From Flavobacteriales bacterium (lineage in GTDB: Bacteria > Bacteroidota > Bacteroidia > Flavobacteriales_F > PHOS-HE28), in NCBI GenBank assembly GCA_020854015.1, contig JADZGG010000103.1:1-20942 (forward strand): a stretch of DNA of 20,942 nt, written 5' to 3'. The stretch's first letter is position 1. The number at the start of each line of letters is the position of its first letter. The notes under the pieces are model-generated. The model saw only the letters and a program-made list of their open reading frames with translations. It searched no databases and had not been told where the DNA came from. Shown in pieces: positions 7,252 through 14,301 of the stretch. Position numbers and translations under genes: made by a program.

Positions 7252-9009
7252 TCACTTCAGGGTCCGCTTGCGTGCGCGTCGTTCGGTCCGTGTAGCGCGC
7301 AGCTTGGCCTTGTCCATGCGGATCATGCCTTTCACGCGGCCCATGGCCTCCGGCAACAGGTTGCGGGCGATCCCTTCACGCAGCACATGCCAGATGTAGG
7401 AGAACACGCCGCGCTCGGTATCGCGGTCCACCTGGTAGCTCTTCCGACGGTCCATATCGAGGCCACCGCCGTACTCTTCCGCGAGCATGGTTTCCAGCAG
7501 GGCGCCGAACATGCTGTGGCGTTCGTTCGCCGGAGTGCCAGGTTCCACGCGCACCCGTAGGTCGCTCATGCGCATGGCCACGGTGCCTTTCGCGCGGCGC
7601 TCATCACCCACCATCCGCAGGTCGAGCAGGTGCAGTTGCCCATCCTCCACCACCATGCGCAACAGCGGTCGTGTGGCCTGGTCCAGTTGCAGGCAGGGCA
7701 GCTCACGCACCTGTGCTGTGAAGGTGAAGCGTTGTGATCCGCTCAGCTCCGCATCATAAGTGCCGCTGAACGCCGAACTGTCGAAGAGCACACCGCTGAA
7801 GTTGCCGGTGAGGGGAACGGGCGTTGCGCGTGGGTCGACGGAGTTGGACACATGGGCGAAGCGGGCCTGCATGTGTGTGAACGGCAGCTGCCCCCAGCGC
7901 CCGGTGGTGGCATCGCGTTCATGGTAGTGTATGTTCACCTCTCTCACGGCGAGCGTATCCACTTCCACAGCGAAGCGCAGGGCCAGCAAGGCGGCCGGTG
8001 GAAGGGCGCGCGGTTGCGGGGGGATATCGGGAAGGGTCTTGTCCAGCGAGGCGTCCAATTGCGCACTGTCCACCAGCAGGGTCCGCATGCTCAATGCCTG
8101 GTGGGTGATCAAGCGGTCCACATCCATGCCATTGAACGCGATGTTGTTCACGTGCAACGCGAGCACGGTGCGTCGCACTCGGTCGGTGGCGCTGGTGTCG
8201 AGATCATGCGGTGCAGGTTCCAGGCGCAGGTCGTGGATGTTGCCGGTGCGCGAGCGGCGGTCCATTGTGATGCGACCGCAATGCAGGTGTGCGCCATCGG
8301 GTAGGGTGGTCCCCAAACTGTCGAGGTCGAACATGGCCTCTTCGGTGCTCACCCATACATGTTGCTGATGCTTGCCCACGGCAAGGCGTAGCTGTGTGGC
8401 GGTGACCTCGAGCCCAGCAAGGTCCAGGCGTGGCAGACGGTCGCCGAGGTCCTCCACGGTGCAGGCAGCTCGACGGACCAGTAAGGTGTCCACAGCAAGC
8501 AAACCGATACGGACGCCACCCCCACCGTCAATGCGGCGAAAAGGGTCTGCCATGTCGAGGCGTGCACCGCCCATGATGTAGCGCAGGTCCGGTGACACGA
8601 GTTCGATCGCATCGGCCTTGAACTCTCGGTACAGCAGTAGACGCCAGAAGCTGAGCCCACGCAAGGCGATGCGGTCGGCCTGAGCAGCGAACAGGTAGTC
8701 GAGCTTGCCGAACTTCAAGCTGTCCATCAAGGTGCTGTCGAAGGAGAGCCGGGCACCGGTGACGATGAGGTCTCCGTTCCGTGCATCGGTCTCCAATCGC
8801 CCGATCGTGAACGTGTAACCCTCTACGCAGGCGCGTTCCACCACATCATCGATGCGCTCACGCACAGTGCGGTCCAGCCACTGCTGTCCGTTGGAGCGGT
8901 ACCAGACGCCTAGGGCGATGGTCGCGAGCACCGCCAGCACGAGCACGCCGAGGAGCACGCGACGTGCAATGCGCCATCGGCGGCGACCGGGTGATGGGTT
9001 CAGGGACAT
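7252..9009 (-). CDS. Large AsmA-like membrane-anchored envelope protein
   Basis: A 585-residue protein with a short basic cytoplasmic N-terminus, one uncleaved transmembrane helix (about residues 18-37, ending GVWY), then a large extracytoplasmic region. That region contains repeated strand-rich segments with the pattern V-D-T-L-x-V-R (AVDTLLVRRAACTVED, EVDTLAVREVNIHYHERD), alternating with DLRYIMGGARLDMADPF-like strands. This is the general look of AsmA/DUF748-type envelope proteins, which are thought to help move or organise lipids between membranes. The resemblance is in layout rather than in a diagnostic motif. The C-terminus is strongly basic (RATRTERRARKRTL). The ATG at 9009 is preferred over upstream in-frame starts because it places the helix near the N-terminus. 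GAACTTCG (minus, 9026-9019) just upstream is a weak -7-like sequence. Confidence 0.7.
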   Translation of the reverse strand: MSLNPSPGRRRWRIARRVLLGVLVLAVLATIALGVWYRSNGQQWLDRTVRERIDDVVERACVEGYTFTIGRLETDARNGDLIVTGARLSFDSTLMDSLKFGKLDYLFAAQADRIALRGLSFWRLLLYREFKADAIELVSPDLRYIMGGARLDMADPFRRIDGGGGVRIGLLAVDTLLVRRAACTVEDLGDRLPRLDLAGLEVTATQLRLAVGKHQQHVWVSTEEAMFDLDSLGTTLPDGAHLHCGRITMDRRSRTGNIHDLRLEPAPHDLDTSATDRVRRTVLALHVNNIAFNGMDVDRLITHQALSMRTLLVDSAQLDASLDKTLPDIPPQPRALPPAALLALRFAVEVDTLAVREVNIHYHERDATTGRWGQLPFTHMQARFAHVSNSVDPRATPVPLTGNFSGVLFDSSAFSGTYDAELSGSQRFTFTAQVRELPCLQLDQATRPLLRMVVEDGQLHLLDLRMVGDERRAKGTVAMRMSDLRVRVEPGTPANERHSMFGALLETMLAEEYGGGLDMDRRKSYQVDRDTERGVFSYIWHVLREGIARNLLPEAMGRVKGMIRMDKAKLRATRTERRARKRTLK

Positions 9010-9078
9010 TTGGAGCGGCGAAGTTCGGCAGTGTGCATGCTGTCCGACCGGCTTCGGAAGGATCATTGTGGTCGCTGC

Positions 9079-9086
9079 TATCTTTC
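9079..9086 (+). promoter_or_regulatory. Possible -7 promoter box TATCTTTC for the SLC13 gene
   Basis: It matches TAnnTTTG except for the last base and lies 20 bases before the TTG proposed as the start at 9107. This spacing is part of the reason for preferring that start over the GTG at 9068, which would precede the box. No convincing -33 element is seen. Confidence 0.35.
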
Positions 9087-9106
9087 CGTCCCTACGATCC
9101 TTCACG

Positions 9107-10549
9107 TTGCGCGCACTTGTCTTCCGTCTGCTGGGTCCGCTCCTGGGCTTGATCGCCTTTGCAGGCCTGCGCTACATCGGTGATGCGCCTGCGGCCATGG
9201 CGGGTACGGTGCTGTGGATGGCGGTGTGGTGGATCAGCGAGTGCGTGCCGATCCCGGTCACCGCATTGCTGCCCTTGGTGCTCTTCCCCCTGCTCGGCAT
9301 CCAGGACCTGTCGGCCACGGCCGCGCACTATGGGCGCGACATCATCTTTCTGTTCATCGGTGGTTTTCTGTTGGCCTTGGGTGTGGAACGCAGCGGCTTG
9401 CACAACCGCTTCGCACTGTGGACCGTGAGCCGCATCGGGGCTTCGCCACCGCGCTTGGTGCTCGGCACCTTGTTGGCGAGCGGCGCCCTGAGCATGTGGA
9501 TCAACAGCACAGCGGCCGTATTGGTGATGTTACCGATCGCGCTGAGCTTGCTGCGCACCACAGGTTCGGAGCTGGGGCTCGGTGCGGTGCTGGCGTTGGC
9601 GGTGAGCTACGGCGCCACCATTGGTGGCATGGCCACGCCGGTGGGCACACCGCCCAACCTGGTGATGATGGCGATGTGGAAGCAGGAGTTCCCAGCTGAA
9701 CCGACGCTCGGTTTCGGCCAATGGATGCTGTTCGGCGTGCCCTACGCCTTCCTCTTTCTCGGGATCACCTGGCTGCTGCTCACACGTGTCCTTTTCCGTC
9801 TGCCCGATGCGGCGGCCATTGAGCGGCACGCGCTGCGCGCGCAGTTGAAGGACCTTGGCCCGCCCTCTCGGGACGAACGGCTTGCTGGCCTGGTGTTCGC
9901 ATGCACCGCATTGCTTTGGATGACGGGTGATGACATCGTGTTCAGTGAAGCCTTCGCCCTGCATGGTTGGCGCGGTTGGCTCGGACTGCAGCGCATGGGC
10001 GATCCCGCTGTGGGCATGCTCGGTGGGCTCGTGCTTTTCCTGCTCCCCTCGAAAGGGGAGAAGCGGGCTTTGCTCGATTGGGATTTTGCGCAGCAACGCA
10101 TCCCTTGGGGCGTTGTGCTCTTGATCGGCAGCGGATTCGCGATCGCGGGCGGCATCGATGCGAGCGGCTTGAGCACCACTTTGGGCAAGGCGCTGGTCGG
10201 TTGGCGGACCGGGTCGGATGTGCTGCAGGTCGGTGCCATTGCCACGGGGGTCACCTTGCTCAGCGAGCTGGGTTCGAACACGGCCGTGGCCAGCTTGGTA
10301 TTGCCCATCCTTGCGCGCACGGCCGAGGCGTGGGGCATGGCCCCGTTGATGGTGATGATCCCCGCAACAATTGCAGCCAGCTGTGGTTTCATGTTGCCCA
10401 TAGCCAGCCCCATGCAGGCCATCGTGTTCGCCAGCGGCCACCTCAGTGTGAAGCAGATGGCGAAGGCCGGTGTATGGATGGATGTGGTCGGTGTGGTGCT
10501 GCTGATGACCTTGTGGACGCTGCTGGGTGGGATGGTCTTTGGTACGTGA
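9107..10549 (+). CDS. SLC13/DASS-family sodium-dependent anion permease
   Basis: A 480-residue inner-membrane transporter with about 11-12 hydrophobic segments, of the divalent-anion:sodium symporter family (dicarboxylates, citrate or sulfate). Family marks are WMAVWWISECVPIPVTALLPL near the N-terminus (the W-W-x-(T/S)-E and PLxVTAL signature), SMWINSTAAVLVMLPIA and LLSELGSNTAVASLVLPIL as the two Asn-Thr sodium clamps, GTPPNLVMM, and ASCGFMLPIASPMQAIVF. Substrate cannot be decided from sequence. No ATG precedes the first helix in frame except far upstream inside the divergent gene. TTG at 9107 gives normal length and follows the -7-like box; GTG at 9068 is the alternative. The YbhB/PEBP gene follows 32 bp downstream on the same strand. 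Confidence 0.92.
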   Translation: MRALVFRLLGPLLGLIAFAGLRYIGDAPAAMAGTVLWMAVWWISECVPIPVTALLPLVLFPLLGIQDLSATAAHYGRDIIFLFIGGFLLALGVERSGLHNRFALWTVSRIGASPPRLVLGTLLASGALSMWINSTAAVLVMLPIALSLLRTTGSELGLGAVLALAVSYGATIGGMATPVGTPPNLVMMAMWKQEFPAEPTLGFGQWMLFGVPYAFLFLGITWLLLTRVLFRLPDAAAIERHALRAQLKDLGPPSRDERLAGLVFACTALLWMTGDDIVFSEAFALHGWRGWLGLQRMGDPAVGMLGGLVLFLLPSKGEKRALLDWDFAQQRIPWGVVLLIGSGFAIAGGIDASGLSTTLGKALVGWRTGSDVLQVGAIATGVTLLSELGSNTAVASLVLPILARTAEAWGMAPLMVMIPATIAASCGFMLPIASPMQAIVFASGHLSVKQMAKAGVWMDVVGVVLLMTLWTLLGGMVFGT

Positions 10550-10581
10550 ACTGTTCGGTCACGGCCATGCTACCTTTCGCC

Positions 10582-11133
10582 ATGCGAACCCATCTTTTCC
10601 TTCTTCCTGCGTTGGTGCTCTCGCTCAACATGAGCGCTCAGAGTCCCGCCACCTTCACCCTCACCAGCAACGATGTGGGTGGACAGGCCACCATGCGCCA
10701 GGTGTTCAACAGCTTTGGTTGCACAGGTGAGAACATCAGTCCGCAGCTCAGCTGGGCCAACGCGCCGGAGGGAACGAAGAGCTACGCCATCACGGTATAC
10801 GACCCCGACGCACCCACCGGAAGTGGCTGGTGGCATTGGCTCGCCTTCGATCTTCCCGTTGACACGAAGGAGCTGCCGAGCGGCGCAGGAACACCCGGGA
10901 AACCCGGAATGCCTGCGGGCGCTGTCCAGAGCCGCACGGACTTCGGTGGTCCTGGCTACGGTGGTCCCTGCCCGCCGCCGGGTCATGGTCCGCACCAGTA
11001 CATCGTTACCGTGTACGCCTTGAAGACCGACAAGCTCGGCCTCGATGCGAGCGCGACTCCTGCGGTGGTGGGCTACACGCTGAACAGCCAGATGCTGGCC
11101 AAGGCAAGTATCGTGTTCTACTACGGGCGCTGA
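10582..11133 (+). CDS. YbhB/YbcL-type PEBP (Raf-kinase-inhibitor-like) exported protein
   Basis: A 183-residue protein with a signal peptide (MRTHLFLLPALVLSLNMSAQ). The rest is a bacterial phosphatidylethanolamine-binding-protein domain: SFGCTGENISPQLSWANAP (45-62), YAITVYDPDAPTGSGWWHWL (68-87, the conserved DPDAP and WxHW region), and GGPCPPPGHGPHQYIVTVYAL (127-147, the GPxPP-x-GxHxY anion-pocket motif). Family members bind phosphorylated or lipid head groups; the bacterial role is not established. An in-frame ATG at 10567 would add five residues; 10582 gives the cleaner signal peptide. TACCTTTC at 10571-10578 resembles a -7 box but lies only 3 bases from the ATG, so it is probably not this gene's promoter. 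It converges with the lipoprotein gene after 9 bp. Confidence 0.92.
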   Translation: MRTHLFLLPALVLSLNMSAQSPATFTLTSNDVGGQATMRQVFNSFGCTGENISPQLSWANAPEGTKSYAITVYDPDAPTGSGWWHWLAFDLPVDTKELPSGAGTPGKPGMPAGAVQSRTDFGGPGYGGPCPPPGHGPHQYIVTVYALKTDKLGLDASATPAVVGYTLNSQMLAKASIVFYYGR

Positions 11134-11142
11134 ACGAACGGC

Positions 11143-11733
11143 CTACGGCGGCAACGGGCCGTTGTAGTGAACGCACGGCGTGCTGTACCACGGACACTGG
11201 TCGAACAAGGGCAGGTCCACGCGGGTCGTGTCGCCACCAGTGATCGTGATCACGCCGAAGGGGCCGTGGAGCCAGCGGTCCAGGCAATCCTTGTCGATGG
11301 GTCCGGTGTACAGGGCTGGCTTCGCGTGGTCCTTCAACAGCTGCCGGTAACGCACGTCATCAACGTGGTCCTTGTCCAGCAGCAGATAGGCACCGGCCGG
11401 CAACACCAGATGGCCGTTGCCCATGGGGTCGGTCCGCACAGTGTCATGGATCGGCGCGTTCAGGTCGTTCATGGCGAACAGGCCGGTGCTGTCCGGTAAG
11501 GCGCGGCGCAGGTACATGGTGCCCTGCCAGGGCTGTGGCCGCGGCATTCCGTCAGGGCCCGGATCCGCGCCACCGCAGTAGGGCGCGGTGTAAGTGGCGT
11601 GCAGGTGGAGAATACCGGTCAACGATCGGCCCTGGTCGTTCTTGCTACCATGATCGGTCTGGCGGGTGCCTGTGCAAGCTCCGAGCAGGAACCCGGCTCC
11701 GAGGATGATAGTGTGGATACTGGCTGAGCCCAT
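11143..11733 (-). CDS. Hypothetical lipoprotein
   Basis: A 196-residue protein starting with a lipoprotein signal peptide: IIILGAGFLLGAC-like hydrophobic stretch with lipobox LGAC and acylated Cys20. The mature protein has no recognised domain. Visible features are a Cys/Gly/Pro-rich segment (YCGGADPGPDGMPRPQPWQG), a strand-rich middle (GHLVLPAGAYLLLDKDHVDD), and a C-terminal part with paired Cys (CPWYSTPCVHYNG) that could be disulfide-bonded. It is the last of three tandem leftward genes, starting 12 bp after the end of the small membrane protein gene, so it is probably co-transcribed with it and with the RidA-family gene. The function is unknown. Confidence 0.7.
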   Translation of the reverse strand: MGSASIHTIILGAGFLLGACTGTRQTDHGSKNDQGRSLTGILHLHATYTAPYCGGADPGPDGMPRPQPWQGTMYLRRALPDSTGLFAMNDLNAPIHDTVRTDPMGNGHLVLPAGAYLLLDKDHVDDVRYRQLLKDHAKPALYTGPIDKDCLDRWLHGPFGVITITGGDTTRVDLPLFDQCPWYSTPCVHYNGPLPP

Positions 11734-11745
11734 CAGCGGTCGCGG

Positions 11746-12159
11746 TCAATCATCGTGCAGTACAGTGAACAACAGCCGCAATGTCAACGATGCCAGGACA
11801 ATGGCGAGAAGAACAAGCACCAAGCTGACAGTAACGTATCGTCCCCACTTGCTTTGCGTATAGCGTTCCGCAGGTGCCTTTATGGAGGAAGTCATTACGA
11901 CAGGGGCTAGAACGCTGATCAACGCGGCTGTGCCACCGATGACCAGTGGATAGGTCGGTCCAGTGACCAGCGCAAGTAAGACCCAGCCTGAAAGTGGAAT
12001 GGCACCAATGGCGCTCCAGTGCTTTGCGATCGTCCTAGCGTTATGGTCTGCGACCGGCAGCTCCCGGAGGAGTAAGAAAAGGGCGATCCTGGAAAGGACA
12101 TAGATCAGGGCCAGCCATATCCCCAATCCGATGAGAACGCCGAGCATTTCAAGCCCCAT
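11746..12159 (-). CDS. Small multi-spanning membrane protein
   Basis: A 137-residue hydrophobic protein with about four predicted membrane helices (roughly residues 5-32, 52-67, 70-90 and 107-132). They are joined by a loop rich in His and Arg (ADHNARTIAKHW) and a polar loop (SSIKAPAERYTQSKWGR). No family was recognised. Its start lies 4 bp beyond the stop of the RidA-family gene, tight spacing typical of translational coupling. The lipoprotein gene follows 12 bp downstream. The DNA here looks less GC-rich than its neighbours, which may just reflect membrane-protein codon content. Confidence 0.65.
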   Translation of the reverse strand: MGLEMLGVLIGLGIWLALIYVLSRIALFLLLRELPVADHNARTIAKHWSAIGAIPLSGWVLLALVTGPTYPLVIGGTAALISVLAPVVMTSSIKAPAERYTQSKWGRYVTVSLVLVLLAIVLASLTLRLLFTVLHDD

Positions 12160-12163
12160 CGTC

Positions 12164-12574
12164 TCACACCGTCGCGATAACCTTCAGCTCTATCGCGATC
12201 GGCGTGGGCAGACAATTGATCTCCAAGGTGGTTCGGCTCGGCGGGTCCTGCTCGAAGTACTCCTTCCACAGCCGGTTGTAGGTGGGGAAGTCGTCCTTCA
12301 TGTTGGTGAGAAAGACGGTGACGTCGACGATCTTGTCCCAGCCGCTGCCAGCGTCCTCCAGGATCCAGCGCACGTTCTGGAACACGCTGCGCACCTGCGT
12401 TTCGATGTCGTAGCTCGCAATGCGACCATCGGCATCCAGTTCCACGCCGGGGATCTTCTTGGTGCCGCGCTCACGTGGACCCACGCCGCTCAGGAACAAC
12501 AGGTCGCCAACGCGGCGGGCATGGGGGTAGTGGCCGACAGGCTCGGGGGCCTTGTTGCTATCGATGGCGCTCAT
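12164..12574 (-). CDS. RidA-family protein, 2-aminomuconate deaminase-like
   Basis: A 136-residue cytoplasmic protein of the YjgF/YER057c/RidA fold, which acts as a trimer in imine or enamine hydrolysis. The sequence is closest to the 2-aminomuconate deaminase branch of the kynurenine/3-hydroxyanthranilate route: FLSGVGPRERGTKKIPGVEL (27-46), YDIETQVRSVFQNV, GSGWDKIVDVTVFLTNMKDDF and YNRLWKEYF. The conserved RidA Arg is present in PSRTTLEI. The start at 12574 is set by the homologous N-terminus and by a -7-like box 18 bases upstream. No other gene of the tryptophan-degradation path is in this window, so assignment to that pathway rests on sequence alone. It heads a three-gene leftward operon. 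Confidence 0.88.
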   Translation of the reverse strand: MSAIDSNKAPEPVGHYPHARRVGDLLFLSGVGPRERGTKKIPGVELDADGRIASYDIETQVRSVFQNVRWILEDAGSGWDKIVDVTVFLTNMKDDFPTYNRLWKEYFEQDPPSRTTLEINCLPTPIAIELKVIATV

Positions 12575-12592
12575 GGTTGAACGGTTATACCC

Positions 12593-12602
12593 TGCAAAGG
12601 TG
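12593..12602 (-). promoter_or_regulatory. Probable -7 promoter box for the RidA-family operon
   Basis: On the minus strand the sequence is CACCTTTGCA, matching the xAnnTTTG core of the Bacteroidota -7 element. It ends 18 bases before the ATG at 12574. It faces a near-identical box, CACTTTTGCA at 12651-12660, that serves the divergent gene. No TTG -33 element is evident. Confidence 0.5.
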
Positions 12603-12650
12603 CTGGTTCGTTGTGGATGAATCGCCACGCCCGGTGCGGTAGGCGAGTTG

Positions 12651-12660
12651 CACTTTTGCA
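12651..12660 (+). promoter_or_regulatory. Probable -7 promoter box for the Asp-box propeller gene
   Basis: CACTTTTGCA lies 20 bases before the ATG at 12681. It differs by one base from the box facing the other way at 12602-12593. The pairing and near-equal distance to each start codon support both as promoter elements. Confidence 0.5.
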
Positions 12661-12680
12661 GCACGAACATCCTTCGCCCC

Positions 12681-13898
12681 ATGCGCCACGCCCTCACCTT
12701 CGCCCTGTTCTTTGCAACCCTCTCGACCGCACAGGCCCAACTCACCTGGGTCCCCTGCACCATGCCCGTGAACACGTTGACCACCTTGACCATGGGGCCG
12801 TATGGCGAACTGGTGACGCTGATGAACACCAACCCAGCGCAGGTGCGGATGAGCACCGATCAGGGCCAGACCTGGCAGAACCACACTGGCACCGGCGGAC
12901 CGAACGGCACCTTCCTCAGCGACACACGCCTGCACATCACCAACGCCGCCACCATCCTTGTGTGGGGCAGCGCCAATGGAGGGAGCACTTACAACGGGTG
13001 GCGTAGTACCGACGGTGGCGACACCTTCACCATCCTCGGCACGGCCAACGGCATCCCGGCCAGCCGCTACTTCATGGGTTTCAGCAGCGGGCCCAACGGC
13101 GATGTGTACCTGTACGGCGAAGGGATCCTGCGCAGCACCGACGACGGGCAGACATGGACCAGCATCGTTGGCGCCAACACCTTCCTCACGTCCATGGCCG
13201 TCACCACCACCAACATCTGGGCGGTGCAGCTCAGCGCCATGTACCGCGGCAACCTCGACGGCACCGGTTTCAGCGCCATAAGCACCGGCGCTTTGCAAGT
13301 GACCAATGGTCTCGGCATCGCGCGCGGCATGAACGAACGCATCGTCGCAGTGGGAGGGGCGGACCGTGTGATCACCACGGCGGATGGCGGCAACACGTGG
13401 CAGGCTGTGAACACAGGCATCCCCACCACATTGAACCACGAATTGCAGCACGTCGCCGCCTCGTTGAACAGCGACACCTGGGTCACAGCGAAGCAGATCA
13501 CCGTGTTCAGCACGGACAACGGCGGTGCCCCCTGGGAGAACGCGAGCAATGGCCTGGGCTTCGCAGGGAACGAACCCATCCAGGGTGTTTTCTGCGATTC
13601 CACCGGCACCTTCTACATGTTCGGCTACTTCCACCTGTACCGTTCCAACAGTGCCACGGGCATCACTTCGCCCAACGCTGAAGAGGAGGCAAGCGCCTAC
13701 CCGAATCCCACTACCGGTCCCGTACGCCTGCCATCCACTTTCTCCGGCCGACCCTGCCGGGTGATCGATGCGGCCGGACGTGAGGTGTTGCGCGGGCAGG
13801 TCGGCTATGACGCGACCATGGACCTGGGCATGTTGGAGGATGGCCGCTACCTCGTGCGAAGCGGTGCCAAGCTGGTGCCTGTGCAGGTGCATCACTGA
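12681..13898 (+). CDS. Asp-box (BNR) propeller protein with type IX secretion tail
   Basis: A 405-residue secreted protein. The signal peptide (MRHALTFALFFATLSTAQAQ) fixes the start at 12681. Asp-box motifs S-x-D-x-G-x-x-W/F recur at about residues 58 (STDQGQTW), 109 (STDGGDTF), 152 (STDDGQTW), 233 (TADGGNTW) and 277 (STDNGGAPW), as in sialidase-like and Ycf48-like beta-propellers. No sialidase catalytic residues were recognised, so an enzyme is not claimed. Residues 336-405 form a type IX sorting domain: AYPNPTTGPVRL, RVIDAAGREVLRGQV, then LEDGRYLVRSG and a final strand. The protein should be carried to the cell surface by the type IX system. It is divergent from the RidA-family operon. Confidence 0.88.
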   Translation: MRHALTFALFFATLSTAQAQLTWVPCTMPVNTLTTLTMGPYGELVTLMNTNPAQVRMSTDQGQTWQNHTGTGGPNGTFLSDTRLHITNAATILVWGSANGGSTYNGWRSTDGGDTFTILGTANGIPASRYFMGFSSGPNGDVYLYGEGILRSTDDGQTWTSIVGANTFLTSMAVTTTNIWAVQLSAMYRGNLDGTGFSAISTGALQVTNGLGIARGMNERIVAVGGADRVITTADGGNTWQAVNTGIPTTLNHELQHVAASLNSDTWVTAKQITVFSTDNGGAPWENASNGLGFAGNEPIQGVFCDSTGTFYMFGYFHLYRSNSATGITSPNAEEEASAYPNPTTGPVRLPSTFSGRPCRVIDAAGREVLRGQVGYDATMDLGMLEDGRYLVRSGAKLVPVQVHH

Positions 13899-13917
13899 AC
13901 GGGCCGCAGCAGAACGG

Positions 13918-13939
13918 AAAAGGCCCCGTCCCCGGAGCC
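13918..13939 (-). terminator. Possible intrinsic terminator reading leftward
   Basis: Read on the minus strand, GGCTCCG and CGGGGCC pair over 7 bp (one G-U) around a four-base loop, followed immediately by TTTT. Read on the plus strand, the stem has a C-A mismatch and no T run, so it fits a leftward transcript better than the propeller gene that ends at 13898. No leftward gene upstream of it is evident. Confidence 0.45.
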
Positions 13940-13954
13940 CCTTCCTGATACGTG

Positions 13955-13987
13955 CGCAAGGCGCACCTTGCGTGGCCTACGAAGGCC
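13955..13987. repeat. Two adjacent perfect hairpins
   Basis: CGCAAGG at 13955-13961 pairs with CCTTGCG at 13966-13972 around CGCA. GGCCT at 13974-13978 pairs with AGGCC at 13983-13987 around ACGA. An alternative fold pairs GTGCGC (13952-13957) with GCGCAC (13961-13966), so the two arms could switch. Function is unknown; a structured RNA or REP-like element is possible. Confidence 0.5.
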
Positions 13988-14110
13988 TGTCCTGGCCCTC
14001 CCGGGCGGTGCATGAACGCAGGGTGCTGGAACCGCGGCTGACGGTGTCCGTTGTTCGGTGCGCGCGCGAATGCATGCCCTTCTCCTGTTGCTGAACGCAA
14101 AGCTCCGCCG

Positions 14111-14173
14111 TGTGTATGAAGCCCCATTGAAGCCGATGTGATCCCTGTGGAACTTGTCCACACCGGTGGATAA
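14111..14173. promoter_or_regulatory. Cluster of DnaA-box-like sequences
   Basis: Compared with TTATNCACA, TTGTCCACA at 14154-14162 has one mismatch. The reverse complement of 14165-14173 is TTATCCACC, with one mismatch. The reverse complement of 14111-14119 is TCATACACA, with one mismatch. The first two face each other 2 bases apart. TGTGGA at 14146-14151 also forms an inverted repeat with TCCACA at 14157-14162. No AT-rich unwinding element is next to them, so an origin is doubtful; DnaA or another dyad-binding regulator is possible. Confidence 0.35.
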
Positions 14174-14216
14174 GCCCCACCCCGAACAAGTCGTCGGCGA
14201 TCGCATTCCTTCACCG

Positions 14217-14226
14217 CACCTTTGCA
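14217..14226 (+). promoter_or_regulatory. Possible -7 promoter box upstream of the aldo/keto reductase
   Basis: CACCTTTGCA is the same ten bases as the box ahead of the RidA-family operon. It lies 109 bases before the ATG at 14336, so if used it gives a long leader that contains the CACATG array. Confidence 0.35.
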
Positions 14227-14271
14227 CGCGCGTTCAGCGCACCTCCGCACCACGCCACCGTCCTTCTTGCG

Positions 14272-14301
14272 CACATGGGCACATGCTCACATGAGCACAT
14301 G
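14272..14301 (+). repeat. Tandem array of four CACATG octamers
   Basis: CACATG occurs at 14272, 14280, 14288 and 14296, an exact 8-base period with varying two-base spacers (GG, CT, AG). TGCTCA and TGAGCA within it form a 6-bp inverted repeat around CA (14283-14296). It ends 34 bases before the aldo/keto reductase start and may be a regulator-binding array or a simple repeat. Confidence 0.6.

Noticed and set aside
10265..10280. GGTTCGAA resembling a tRNA T-loop
   Set aside because: It is inside the conserved ELGSNTA motif of the permease and has no matching acceptor or anticodon arms.
9530..10441. Long minus-strand open frame (303 codons) inside the SLC13 gene
   Set aside because: The translation is His/Gln/Arg-rich without any motif, while the plus frame encodes a clear transporter.
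12585..13895. Long minus-strand open frame (436 codons) across the Asp-box propeller gene
   Set aside because: It is the antisense shadow of a gene with a signal peptide, Asp-boxes and a sorting tail; its translation is low-complexity and has no domain.
13711..14274. Minus-strand open frame reaching into the non-coding region
   Set aside because: Half of it is antisense to the sorting tail of the propeller and the rest is Arg/Pro/Gly-rich; no homology seen, so it does not explain the leftward terminator.
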